A DNA stretch of 64,000 bases, taken from contig NZ_CP129212.1 of assembly GCF_030413175.1 (NCBI RefSeq), forward strand, positions 3,720,001-3,784,000, written 5' to 3'. The position numbers were made by a program, and so were the translations under genes. The first letter of the stretch is position 1. Each line of letters starts with the position of its first letter. The stretch comes from Bradyrhizobium roseum. Lineage in GTDB: Bacteria > Pseudomonadota > Alphaproteobacteria > Rhizobiales > Xanthobacteraceae. The notes under the pieces were generated by a model, which saw nothing but the letters and a program-made list of their open reading frames with translations, made no database searches and was not told where the DNA came from. Of this stretch, positions 36,133 through 43,973 are shown piece after piece.

Positions 36133-37054
36133 AGTGACGGCCGTGGGTGGTAGTGGCATTGAAGCTGCCCACTCAACCTAGCTCAATCGTCGAGGCCGTT
36201 TCGAGGTGACTCCGGTTTGACGCCGAACGCGCCAACTTCCGCCAAGAATCAGACCCAGCCTGAACACGCCATTTTCGGGAGCGAGCCCCGTGGTGGTGAT
36301 GGCCCGGCGCATGTCGTCCGGAACCTGTCGTGCGCCGGGCCGACAAAATTGGTGCGATCGACCGCTCGGTCTGACGCGCGCCGCCAAAGCCGCTTCTTCA
36401 TCGCAGCCAAGGGCCGCCAATAGAAAGAGCCGCCCGGGCGGTCACCGGACGGCTCATTTCCGCAACTGCCGGTTCGCGACCGGTTCCATTGCCTGATTTC
36501 GGCGAGGCCGCGCGCTGGCTCCGGCCTCTAATCGTTCGGGTATTTTGCCCCGCGCGACTGACCACGATAGTAATCGATAAAATTTTAACGGCAATCGAAA
36601 CGGAGAATTAAGGTTACCAGGGCGCCGGACTAAGGGTGGGGACTCGCAGGCGCAACGAACATCGTGCCCAACCCGCAACCGGCTTTATCGCTCGACACCT
36701 GTCGCCAGCAGATCTGACGTTGCAGGTCACGTGACTCCGCGAGCAAAACCCGCCGGCGCATGTGTGCGGCTGAAAGTGCGTTGGAAACGACAATATCCGA
36801 CTCAAGACGCGACCGATGCGCGCGAAGAAACTGCGATATTTCATCACCAGCAGGCGGTGAATGGCGATCCGGTCAACGCCGGGCGCATCATTGCAAAGTG
36901 CGGACGTGTCGGCTGATTGGCCTGATACGGCTGGCGGACAGGGAGCGATAAAGACGCCGTGAAATGGCGTCATCTGATTTCCTGCCTGGAATGTTTGCCC
37001 ACGACCCGTCCGTGGGTATGCCGTCGCAAGCTCTTGGATCGTCGCGGTGCTCAC
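36133..37054. other. Gene-poor region with one hairpin
   Basis: No convincing coding sequence was found on either strand. Frames present are short, Arg/Ser-rich or overlap each other. A hairpin at 36427-36455 (GAGCCGCCCGG against CCGGACGGCTC, one mismatch) could end transcription. The region leads into a broken hydrolase fragment and insertion-sequence remains, so it is probably decayed DNA. Confidence 0.6.
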
Positions 37055-37059
37055 GACAG

Positions 37060-37172
37060 TAATCCGACAAGCGCGCCAAGTTTAGCTTTGCTCCGCCCAT
37101 GATCAGCGCCACAGCGCCGCCGAACGAATAGCCCATCATCCCGACCCGCTTGGAATCTATGTGAGCGGAAAA
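37060..37172 (-). pseudogene. Dienelactone-hydrolase-like fragment
   Basis: On the minus strand an open stretch reads ERFSAHIDSKRVGMMGYSFG followed by GAVALIMGGAK. GYSFGG is the nucleophile elbow of alpha/beta hydrolases of the dienelactone type. No start region or the rest of the fold is present: the upstream side meets the transposase remnant at about 37190 and the downstream side loses similarity. A hydrolase gene was probably cut by an insertion and then eroded. Confidence 0.6.
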
Positions 37173-37189
37173 ACGCTCGTCTGAAATTG

Positions 37190-37627
37190 ACCCTTAAGAA
37201 AGAGGCGACCCGACCGCCGGGCTTCAACAGCCTGCAGCAGCAGGACCGCTTCGATGCCTTTGTCCGCGAGTTCAATACGGAAAGACCGCACGAGGCGCTC
37301 GACATGAAGTGCCCTGCCGAGTTCTACACCGCCTCAACGCGCGTCTATGCCGGCTCGCCAGACCTGACCTACCCCTTCCACGATCGTGACGTCGTCGTTA
37401 CCGCTTGCGGGCGGCTCTGCCTGCATCGCAAGAGGATCAACATCTCAACCGTGCTGGCCGGACAGAAGCTCGGCATCAAGGAAGTCGACGAGGGCATTTG
37501 GCTCATCAGCTTCATGCACTACGATCTGGGATACTTCGACCTGGAGCAAAAGACCTTGCAACCCCTCGATAACCCATTCGGCCCGAAGCCCGTCACCGAT
37601 GTCCCCGGTACGACATCGCCGCTCTGA
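37190..37627 (+). pseudogene. IS481-family transposase, C-terminal remnant
   Basis: An open frame of about 145 residues matches the end of IS481-type transposases: FDAFVREFNTERPHEALDMK, YDLGYFDLEQKTLQPLDNPF and between them a beta-rich tail. The helix-turn-helix and most of the DDE catalytic domain are absent, and there is no proper start, so it cannot move on its own. It abuts the broken hydrolase fragment on the left. Confidence 0.82.
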
Positions 37628-37689
37628 CCGAGAGGCACTCTTGCTCATTGTTGGCATGGCGGCCATTTGCTTGGCCGCGCTGAACGGTC

Positions 37690-37740
37690 ACCCCCCGAAG
37701 CCCGAAGGGGCGCGCCTTCGGCGCGCGGGGTTGACGGCGA
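37690..37740. repeat. GC-rich inverted repeat
   Basis: Nested palindromes centred on GCGCGCCTTCGGCGCGC, preceded by CCCGAAGCCCGAAGGGG. They lie between two insertion-sequence remnants and could form stable hairpins. I assign no function. Confidence 0.45.
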
Positions 37741-37784
37741 ACGCGCGTGCCGAGCAATAACGGGCCCGCGCCATGAAAGCGTGT

Positions 37785-37877
37785 GGAGTGACCCTGCAAC
37801 CCTCGACAACCCGTTCGGCACGAGGTTGTCACCCATGTCTCAGGTACGACCTGTTACCTATGTGTCCGGGCTGGACA
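37785..37877 (+). mobile_element. Right-end remnant of a second IS481-type element
   Basis: The stretch repeats the end of the transposase at 37556-37620 (CTCGACAACCCGTTCGGCAC, coding for LDNPFGT) and then runs into TGTGTCCGGGCTGGACA, which looks like a terminal repeat ending in ACA. It stops about nine bases short of the tRNA-Ser gene. The two copies differ enough to come from related, not identical, elements. Confidence 0.6.
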
Positions 37878-37886
37878 GGGATTTTC

Positions 37887-37976
37887 TGGCGGAAGGGGTG
37901 GGATTCGAACCCACGGTACCCTTGCAGGCACGCCGGTTTTCAAGACCGGTGCCTTAAACCACTCGGCCACCCTTCC
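37887..37976 (-). tRNA. tRNA-Ser (anticodon UGA)
   Basis: A 90-base gene with acceptor stem GGAAGGG/CCCTTCC, a discriminator G and encoded CCA. The anticodon loop is CTTGAAA (UGA), a long variable arm typical of serine tRNAs is present, and the T loop reads GGTTCGAATCC. Its 3' end faces the insertion-sequence remnants, as is common at integration sites. Confidence 0.96.
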
Positions 37977-38176
37977 AGCTCAGGAACTTCAGTCGGTTAG
38001 CGTAGCGCTCGTCTGAACGCAATGCGAACGTGGCCCCGACGGCAACATCTCATCGTTTTTGGGGAAGCTCGCCGGGCTATCGCCGGCCGCTGATCGGCAT
38101 CTTCGTCCACGTGACGGGGAGGGGGCACAGTCCGAATCATCCCGGCACAGCGCCGCAGACAACAGCAGAAACCTCG

Positions 38177-38275
38177 TTAGCCGAACGCCACTGCCAGCAG
38201 ACTCGAACACAGCAACACGAGGCTGGCCGTGGTCAGGGCAAGAAATCCGTTGGAGACAATGTCGTGGCTGCGCAT
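38177..38275 (-). CDS. Possible 32-residue membrane peptide
   Basis: The minus strand reads MRSHDIVSNGFLALTTASLV then LLCSSLLAVAFG. It has one hydrophobic helix from about residue 11 to the end and a short polar N-terminus. The upstream GGTGGTAGGTG is only a fair ribosome site. No family is known to me. A similar-sized frame lies at 38409-38498. Both may be small stress-membrane peptides or chance frames. Confidence 0.35.
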   Translation of the reverse strand: MRSHDIVSNGFLALTTASLVLLCSSLLAVAFG

Positions 38276-38408
38276 GTTACACCTACCACCGAAATGCTCG
38301 TCCGAATTCATTAAAGCTTTCGGAATCATTGGCCGGAACTGCCAATCTTATTTCGCTGCAAGCTCTCTGGGCGCCCGAGGCAATTCCCGACCGCCAGCCG
38401 TTCAAACC

Positions 38409-38498
38409 TCAAGCCCTGGAACGATAGCCTTCAAATGCATGAGCCAGGAAAATGCCCGCGCTCACCAGGCCCATCAATGTTGTAACCGTCTCGATCAT
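38409..38498 (-). CDS. Possible 29-residue membrane peptide
   Basis: The minus strand reads MIETVTTLMGLVSAGIFLAH then AFEGYRSRA: one membrane helix followed by a basic tail. AAAGGA stands eight bases before the ATG, a better ribosome site than its neighbour has. The inside-positive tail supports an inserted peptide. Function unknown. Confidence 0.42.
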   Translation of the reverse strand: MIETVTTLMGLVSAGIFLAHAFEGYRSRA

Positions 38499-38635
38499 CG
38501 CACAAATCCTTTGCGCCCCCGCGCAATCCACAGAACGACTACAGCCTTGCACAGTCAAAAAGATTCAAAGGCCGGAATCGAGATCGGCCATGAGTGATGA
38601 TTTGCTGCAACAGATTTGCGGATACACCGTGTATC

Positions 38636-38655
38636 GCCCCGTAGTTCAACGGGGC
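38636..38655. terminator. Short GC hairpin upstream of rlpA
   Basis: GCCCCGT and ACGGGGC form a perfect 7-bp stem around a six-base loop. There is no clear run of T, so a terminator role is only possible. Confidence 0.3.
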
Positions 38656-38839
38656 TCATGGCAACCATTCGTTCACCACGCGGGTGCAGATCGTTCACGA
38701 TGCAACGTCGCTCCCCATTTCCGCCGTGTTCCGGTTGCGATATCTTCACGACGTGATGCGGGTGGGGCCGCATCGGTGGGGTAAAGGCCGTAATGCTTCG
38801 ACGTAGGCAGCCGGCCGCTGAACATGGTAATTGGGGACG

Positions 38840-39760
38840 ATGGGGAATCGACGGACCATAACGATCGTCCTTGCGGCGCGTGCAACCGCTACCGTTGCAA
38901 CTTGCCTGCTGCTCGCCAACTGCGCCTCGTCGGAAAAATTCGCCAGCCGAGTCGATCCCAAATACGGCGTCTCCTCGAGCCCCCGCGTGGTGGCGCTTGG
39001 CGAGAACGTTCCGAAGGGGGGCGGGACCTACCGTATCGGCAAGCCCTACACCGTCGCCGGCCGGGTCTATGTGCCGGAAGAAGACCCTAACTACCGCGCC
39101 GAGGGCATGGCCTCCTGGTATGGCGATGATTTTCATGGCCGGCTGACCGCCAATGGCGAGATCTTCGACATGACCTCGCTCACCGCCGCCCATCCGACCC
39201 TGCCGATCCCGAGCTACGCCCGCGTCACCAATGTGAAGAACGGCAAGTCGCTGATCGTACGGGTCAACGACCGCGGCCCCTACCATGGCAACCGCCTGAT
39301 CGACGTTTCGAACAAGGCCGCGGAACTCCTTGAATTCAAAGCAAATGGCGTCGCCAAGGTCCGCGTCGAGTATGTCGGCCGGGCGCCGCTGGAGGGTTCC
39401 GACGACCGCCAGCTGCTGGCCACGCTGCGCACCGGCGAGCCGGCGCCGTCGCCATCCACGGTCCGGGTCGCTTCGGCTCAGCCGTTTGTGCCCGAAATGC
39501 CGTCGTCCGTGGGCCGCATCCGGGGCGAGGTTCCAATGCCGGAGGGCCGGCCCTACAACCTCGGCAACGGCTCGGCCGACTACGCCTCGATCCATGCGAC
39601 CTCGGAAATGTCGGCCTCCAGCCGTTCACGGGGACGCGCCGCGCAAAATCCCCGCGCTGTGTCCTACGAGAACGACGCCAGCTATGCCCCGAGCCAGGCT
39701 TATCTGCCGGTCGGTCCGCGGGGACAAAGCGAGGTCCTCAGCGGACGCGGGCTGTACTAG
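38840..39760 (+). CDS. rlpA: RlpA-family septal lytic transglycosylase lipoprotein
   Basis: A 306-residue lipoprotein. The lipobox LLANC follows a hydrophobic signal (TVATCLLLANC). The double-psi beta-barrel domain (about 85-180) carries GMASWYGDDFHGRLTANGE and VRVNDRGPYHGNRLIDVS, the conserved RlpA core, which cuts peptidoglycan lacking stem peptides. A Ser/Arg-rich tail of about 120 residues replaces the SPOR domain found in some RlpA proteins. A TTG at 38831 is an alternative start. It is followed by a convergent hydrolase gene. Confidence 0.9.
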   Translation: MGNRRTITIVLAARATATVATCLLLANCASSEKFASRVDPKYGVSSSPRVVALGENVPKGGGTYRIGKPYTVAGRVYVPEEDPNYRAEGMASWYGDDFHGRLTANGEIFDMTSLTAAHPTLPIPSYARVTNVKNGKSLIVRVNDRGPYHGNRLIDVSNKAAELLEFKANGVAKVRVEYVGRAPLEGSDDRQLLATLRTGEPAPSPSTVRVASAQPFVPEMPSSVGRIRGEVPMPEGRPYNLGNGSADYASIHATSEMSASSRSRGRAAQNPRAVSYENDASYAPSQAYLPVGPRGQSEVLSGRGLY

Positions 39761-39789
39761 CCGCCAAGCCCCAGATCGTCGTTTTTCTC

Positions 39790-39820
39790 GTCATGCCCGG
39801 AACAAGCTCGGACATGACGG
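39790..39820. terminator. Palindrome between convergent genes
   Basis: GTCATGCCCG and CGGACATGAC pair as a stem of about ten bases around a loop of about ten. It lies between the ends of rlpA and the epoxide-hydrolase-like gene and can serve both directions. Its CGTCATGCCCG sequence looks like a dispersed rhizobial palindrome. Confidence 0.5.
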
Positions 39821-39824
39821 AGAA

Positions 39825-40766
39825 TTAGCCCCTCAGGAACGCGATCAGGGCGGCGTTGACCTCGTCGGGGCGCTCCTGCTGGATCCAGTGGCCGGCCCCG
39901 TCGACAATGAGCTTCTGCCGCAAATTGGGCAGCACGCGCTCCATTTCGTTGACCAGTTTGGCGCCGATCAGCCCGGTAATGACGCCATCCTTCGATCCCG
40001 CAATGAAAAGGGACGGCTGGTGGATCTGCGCACCCTGCCATGGCGCGGTCAGTTCCCAGTTGCGGTCGATGTTGCGATACCAGTTCAGCCCGCCGCGGAA
40101 GCCGGACTTTTGATAGATGGTCGTGAAATAGGCCAGATCAGACTCGGTCAGCCAGGCCGGCAACGGCCTGGTCGGATCCGCGCCCGCGAGGAAGCCGCCC
40201 TCGTTCACGAATTGATGGGCGACCGGGTCGGAGAAGCCGCGCCCGGCCAGCACGGTTCGCATGGTGGCGGCGACATCGCGCTCGAATTCAGCCTCGGCCA
40301 CTCCCGGCGGCTGGAAGTACTGCCAGTAGAAATTGGTGATGCCGTTGTTCCGCAGGGTTTCCAGCGGCAGGCCGCGGCCGCGGGAAGGAGGGGGAACGCT
40401 GAGGCCCGCGACCCTGGTGAAGATATCCGGCCGGAACATCGCCGCGTGCCAGGCGACCGGCGCGCCCCAGTCGTGGCCGATGATGACCGCTTGCTTTTCG
40501 CCAAGCGCCGCCACCAGGGCGACCATGTCGCCGACATTGTGGAAGAGGGTGTAGGCGGCCACATCCGCCGGCGCGCTGGTCCGGCCGAAACCGCGCATGT
40601 CGGGGGCGACGACATGGAAGCCGGCGGCCGCGATCGCCGAAATCTGATGCCGCCAGGAATAGGACAGTTCGGGCCAGCCGTGGCAGAGCAACACCAGCGG
40701 GCCCTGTCCTTCTTCGACGACAAAGAACTCCAGCCCGTTGGCGGAAATGGTCCGTGAGGATGACAT
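39825..40766 (-). CDS. Alpha/beta hydrolase, epoxide-hydrolase-like
   Basis: A 313-residue soluble hydrolase. The oxyanion motif HGWPELSYSWRHQI, nucleophile Asp in IGHDWGAPVAWH and the histidine in GAGHWIQQERP match soluble epoxide hydrolases; acidic residues in GSKDGV complete the triad. An aspartate rather than serine nucleophile favours epoxides or haloalkanes over esters. The natural substrate is unknown. The ATG at 40766 is preferred; an upstream frame start at 40982 would overlap the neighbouring carboxypeptidase gene. Confidence 0.87.
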   Translation of the reverse strand: MSSSRTISANGLEFFVVEEGQGPLVLLCHGWPELSYSWRHQISAIAAAGFHVVAPDMRGFGRTSAPADVAAYTLFHNVGDMVALVAALGEKQAVIIGHDWGAPVAWHAAMFRPDIFTRVAGLSVPPPSRGRGLPLETLRNNGITNFYWQYFQPPGVAEAEFERDVAATMRTVLAGRGFSDPVAHQFVNEGGFLAGADPTRPLPAWLTESDLAYFTTIYQKSGFRGGLNWYRNIDRNWELTAPWQGAQIHQPSLFIAGSKDGVITGLIGAKLVNEMERVLPNLRQKLIVDGAGHWIQQERPDEVNAALIAFLRG

Positions 40767-40932
40767 CGCGTTTCCGCCCTGTTTTACGTGTTTTGTCGAC
40801 AAGGTTTGCAGCACTACCACGATACGTTCCTTCGTCCGGCGCCGCAATCCGATCGACCCCGGGACAATCCAAAGCCCCGTGTTGTTTGCGAGACTCCCAG
40901 CTGTTAGAACGCAGGAATTCAGGACATCGCCG

Positions 40933-42195
40933 ATGGCAGCCGAGACTTCCGTTTCCCGCACATCCGCCGCCGCGGCCTTCATCCCGTGGCGCGGTCTATT
41001 GGCCGCCGCGGTCGCGCTCGCAGTGGGTTGGGGCGGGATCGTCTATGCCGCCAACAACAGCGTGCAGGGCGCGCCGAAGAAGGAAGACGGCGGCTTTGAC
41101 GGCGATGCGCCGACGGCCATCCTGATCGAGGCATCGAGCGGCAGCGTGCTGTTCGAGAAGAACGCCGACGAATTGCGGGCACCGTCCAGCATGCTGAAGC
41201 TGATGACGGTCGAGGTGGTCTTCAACGCCATCAGGGAAGGCAAGGTCAAGCTGACGGACGAGTACCGCATCAGCGAGAACGCCTGGCGCAAGGGCGGCGC
41301 GCCGGCCGGCGGCTCGACGATGTTCGCCATCCTCAACAGCAAGGTGCCGGTGGACGACCTCCTGAAGGGCGCCATCATCCAGAGCGGCAATGATTCCTGC
41401 ATCGCGCTGGCCGAGGGCATGGCCGGCAACGAACGGATCTTTGCCGCCGACTTCATGACCAAGCGGGCGCGCGAACTGGGCATGACGAAGTCGACCTTCG
41501 GCAATTCCAACGGCCTGCCGGACCCTGCCAACCGGATGACGGTGCGCGAACTGGGAAAGCTCGCCCGCCACCTGATCCTGACCTATCCGGACATGTACAA
41601 GCTGTTCGGCGAACGGGAATTCATCTGGAACAAGATCCGGCAGCAGAACCGCAATCCGCTATTGAACTCGCTCACCGGCGCCGACGGGCTGAAGACCGGC
41701 TACACCAAGGAGGGCGGCTACGGCATGGTCGGCTCTGCCGTGCAGAACGACACGCGGCTGATCGTCGTCATCAACGGCCTGGAAGACCCCGACGATCGCG
41801 CCTCCGAAGCCAAGAAGATGCTGGAATGGGGCTTTCGCAATTTCGAGACGCGCACCCTGTTCGCGGCCAACCAGCAGGTCGGCTACGCCAAAGTGTTCGG
41901 CGGCGAAAGCCGCTCGGTGAAGCTGGCCAGCCCCCAGCCGATCAAGGTGATGGTGCCCAAGAACGGCAGCGAGAAGCTGATCGCGCGCATCGTCTATAAC
42001 GGTCCGGTGAAGGCGCCGGTGCAGGCCGGCCAGCCGGTGGGGCACGTCAAGGTGTGGCGCGGGGCCAATATCGCGGTAGAGGCGCCGGTCTATGCCGCCG
42101 AGGCGGTCGGCACCGGCTCGACCATGCGCCGCGCGATCGATGGCGCCAGCGAACTCGTCATCGGCATGTTCCGCGCGAGCGCGGAGAAGCTCTGA
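40933..42195 (+). CDS. D-alanyl-D-alanine carboxypeptidase (PBP5/6 type)
   Basis: A 420-residue periplasmic penicillin-binding protein that trims the last D-Ala from peptidoglycan stem peptides. A signal/anchor (LLAAAVALAVGWGGIVYA) precedes the transpeptidase fold. Catalytic Ser86-x2-Lys89 lies in SSMLKL, SGN in IQSGNDS and KTG in GLKTGYTKE. A PBP5 C-terminal domain begins near residue 310. AGGA lies eight bases before the ATG. It heads a compact run with tmk, holB, metG and tatD. Confidence 0.94.
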   Translation: MAAETSVSRTSAAAAFIPWRGLLAAAVALAVGWGGIVYAANNSVQGAPKKEDGGFDGDAPTAILIEASSGSVLFEKNADELRAPSSMLKLMTVEVVFNAIREGKVKLTDEYRISENAWRKGGAPAGGSTMFAILNSKVPVDDLLKGAIIQSGNDSCIALAEGMAGNERIFAADFMTKRARELGMTKSTFGNSNGLPDPANRMTVRELGKLARHLILTYPDMYKLFGEREFIWNKIRQQNRNPLLNSLTGADGLKTGYTKEGGYGMVGSAVQNDTRLIVVINGLEDPDDRASEAKKMLEWGFRNFETRTLFAANQQVGYAKVFGGESRSVKLASPQPIKVMVPKNGSEKLIARIVYNGPVKAPVQAGQPVGHVKVWRGANIAVEAPVYAAEAVGTGSTMRRAIDGASELVIGMFRASAEKL

Positions 42196-42197
42196 GC

Positions 42198-42884
42198 ATG
42201 AACCAGCAAGCGCCGCGGCGGCCTTCCGGACGCGGAAAATTCATCACGTTCGAAGGCGGTGAGGGGTCCGGAAAGTCCACCCAGATCAAGAAGCTCGCCG
42301 AGCGCCTGGGGACGGCGAAGCGGCGCGTCATCGTTACCCGCGAACCCGGCGGGTCACCGGGTGCCGAGATCATGCGACACCTCGTGCTGTCCGGAATGGG
42401 AAAGCTGCTGGGACCGGAGGCGGAGACGTTGCTGTTCGCTGCCGCCCGCGACGATCACGTTCGCACCGTGATCCAGCCCGCATTGAGCCAGGGAACATGG
42501 GTGTTGTGCGACCGCTTCTCGGATTCGACCCGCGCCTACCAGGGCCGCCTGGGGCAGGTCGCGCCGGGCGTGCTCAACGCCATGCAGCGCGTCACGATCG
42601 GCGATCTCAGGCCGGACCTGACCGTCATTCTCGACATCCCGGTCGAAGTCGGCCTGCAGCGCGCGGCGGCCCGCCGCGGCAGCGGCGCTCCGGACCGGTT
42701 CGAGTCGGAAGACCTGCAATTCCATCAAGAGCTGCGCGATGCCTACCGGCAGATCGCCGCCGAGGACCCGCAGCGCTGCGTGCTGATCGACGCCAACGCC
42801 GATGCCGATGCGGTCGCTGCCCGCGTCTGGACGGCATTGCGCGATCGTGTGCTCGCGGTCCCGAGCCCGGCGGGGACCGCATGA
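42198..42884 (+). CDS. tmk: Thymidylate kinase
   Basis: A 228-residue kinase converting dTMP to dTDP for DNA synthesis. The P-loop is FEGGEGSGKSTQ, REPGGSPGAE is the DR(E)P-type substrate loop, and CDRFSDSTRAYQG holds the catalytic Asp-Arg. The lid is RRGSGAPDRFE. It begins two bases after the carboxypeptidase stop, and its own stop overlaps the holB start, the usual alphaproteobacterial tmk-holB arrangement. Confidence 0.96.
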   Translation: MNQQAPRRPSGRGKFITFEGGEGSGKSTQIKKLAERLGTAKRRVIVTREPGGSPGAEIMRHLVLSGMGKLLGPEAETLLFAAARDDHVRTVIQPALSQGTWVLCDRFSDSTRAYQGRLGQVAPGVLNAMQRVTIGDLRPDLTVILDIPVEVGLQRAAARRGSGAPDRFESEDLQFHQELRDAYRQIAAEDPQRCVLIDANADADAVAARVWTALRDRVLAVPSPAGTA

Positions 42885-43921
42885 GCGCGCGCAAGGTCGA
42901 GCAGGAAACGGCGGTCAGGCACGCCAGAGAAACGGCCGATCTGTTCGGCCACCGCGAGGCCGAGACAGCATTGCTCCATGCCTATCGCAGCGGGCGAATT
43001 CCGCACGCCTGGCTGATCGGCGGCCCGCAAGGCATAGGCAAGGCGACGCTGGCCTATCGCATGGCTCGCTTCGTGCTCGCGCATGCCAATCCCATGTCGC
43101 CTGTGGTGCAGCGCGCCGAGACGCTGGCGCTCGATTCGGGCGATCCCGTTGCGCGCCAGGTCACCGCGGGCGCACATGGCGGATTGCTGGTGCTGGAGCG
43201 AGGCTTGAACGATCGCGGTGTGATGCGGACGGTGATCACCGTCGACGAGACGCGGGAGACGATTTCGTTTTTCGGCTCGACCGCGGCGGTGGACGGCTGG
43301 CGCGTCTGCATCGTCGACACCGTCGACGAACTCAACCCGAATGCCGCCAACGCGCTGCTCAAGATCCTCGAAGAGCCGCCGCAGAAATCGCTGTTTCTGC
43401 TGGTCAGCCATTCGCCGGCGCGGGCCTTGCCGACGATCCTGTCGCGCTGCCGCAAGCTGCCGCTGCGACCGCTCGCGACCGACGACGTCGTTCGCGCGGC
43501 CTCGGCAGCCGCGGGCATCGCGCCTGATGATCCGGCGCTGGCCGAGGCGGCCGACGCCTCGGAGGGTAGCGTGTCCCGCGCGCTGACCTTGCTCGGCGGC
43601 GACGCGCTGAAGCTGCAGCAGAAGACCGCGGCGCTGCTGGCGACGCTGCCGCAGGTCGATCCGCGCGAGCTGCACGCGCTGGGCGAGGCGCTCGGCACCA
43701 GCGACCGGGTGGCGCTGGCGGCGTTCGTCGACGGCATCGATCGCTGGATCGGCGAAAAGCTGCGGACCGGCGACGCCAACGCCAACCTGCCCCGCCTTGC
43801 ACGGCTCGCTGAGGTATGGGAAAAGATCGTCCGCGCCGCGCGCGACACCGAATCCTATAATCTGGACCGAAAACCTCTGGTTTTCTCGGTGTTTGGCATG
43901 CTCGCGGAAGCGACGCGGTAA
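42881..43921 (+). CDS. holB: DNA polymerase III delta' subunit
   Basis: A 346-residue AAA+ clamp-loader subunit. The P-loop-like GGPQGIGKATLAYR, the NAANALLKILEEPPQ sensor region with SRC in ILSRCRKLPLRP, and a C-terminal helical collar are typical. It helps load the beta sliding clamp at replication forks. Its ATG overlaps the tmk stop (ATGA). Confidence 0.94.
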   Translation: MSARKVEQETAVRHARETADLFGHREAETALLHAYRSGRIPHAWLIGGPQGIGKATLAYRMARFVLAHANPMSPVVQRAETLALDSGDPVARQVTAGAHGGLLVLERGLNDRGVMRTVITVDETRETISFFGSTAAVDGWRVCIVDTVDELNPNAANALLKILEEPPQKSLFLLVSHSPARALPTILSRCRKLPLRPLATDDVVRAASAAAGIAPDDPALAEAADASEGSVSRALTLLGGDALKLQQKTAALLATLPQVDPRELHALGEALGTSDRVALAAFVDGIDRWIGEKLRTGDANANLPRLARLAEVWEKIVRAARDTESYNLDRKPLVFSVFGMLAEATR

Positions 43922-43973
43922 CGCTCAATCCGACAATTGTCCCTGATATCGTTGCGTTGAAAAGGAATTCGTG

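Noticed and set aside
36614..37054. Minus-strand open frame in the gene-poor region
   Set aside because: Low-quality composition, no start context and no family; it seems to be decayed DNA.
40767..40982. Longer N-terminus for the epoxide-hydrolase-like gene
   Set aside because: It would overlap the start of the carboxypeptidase gene on the other strand, and the sequence does not belong to the fold.
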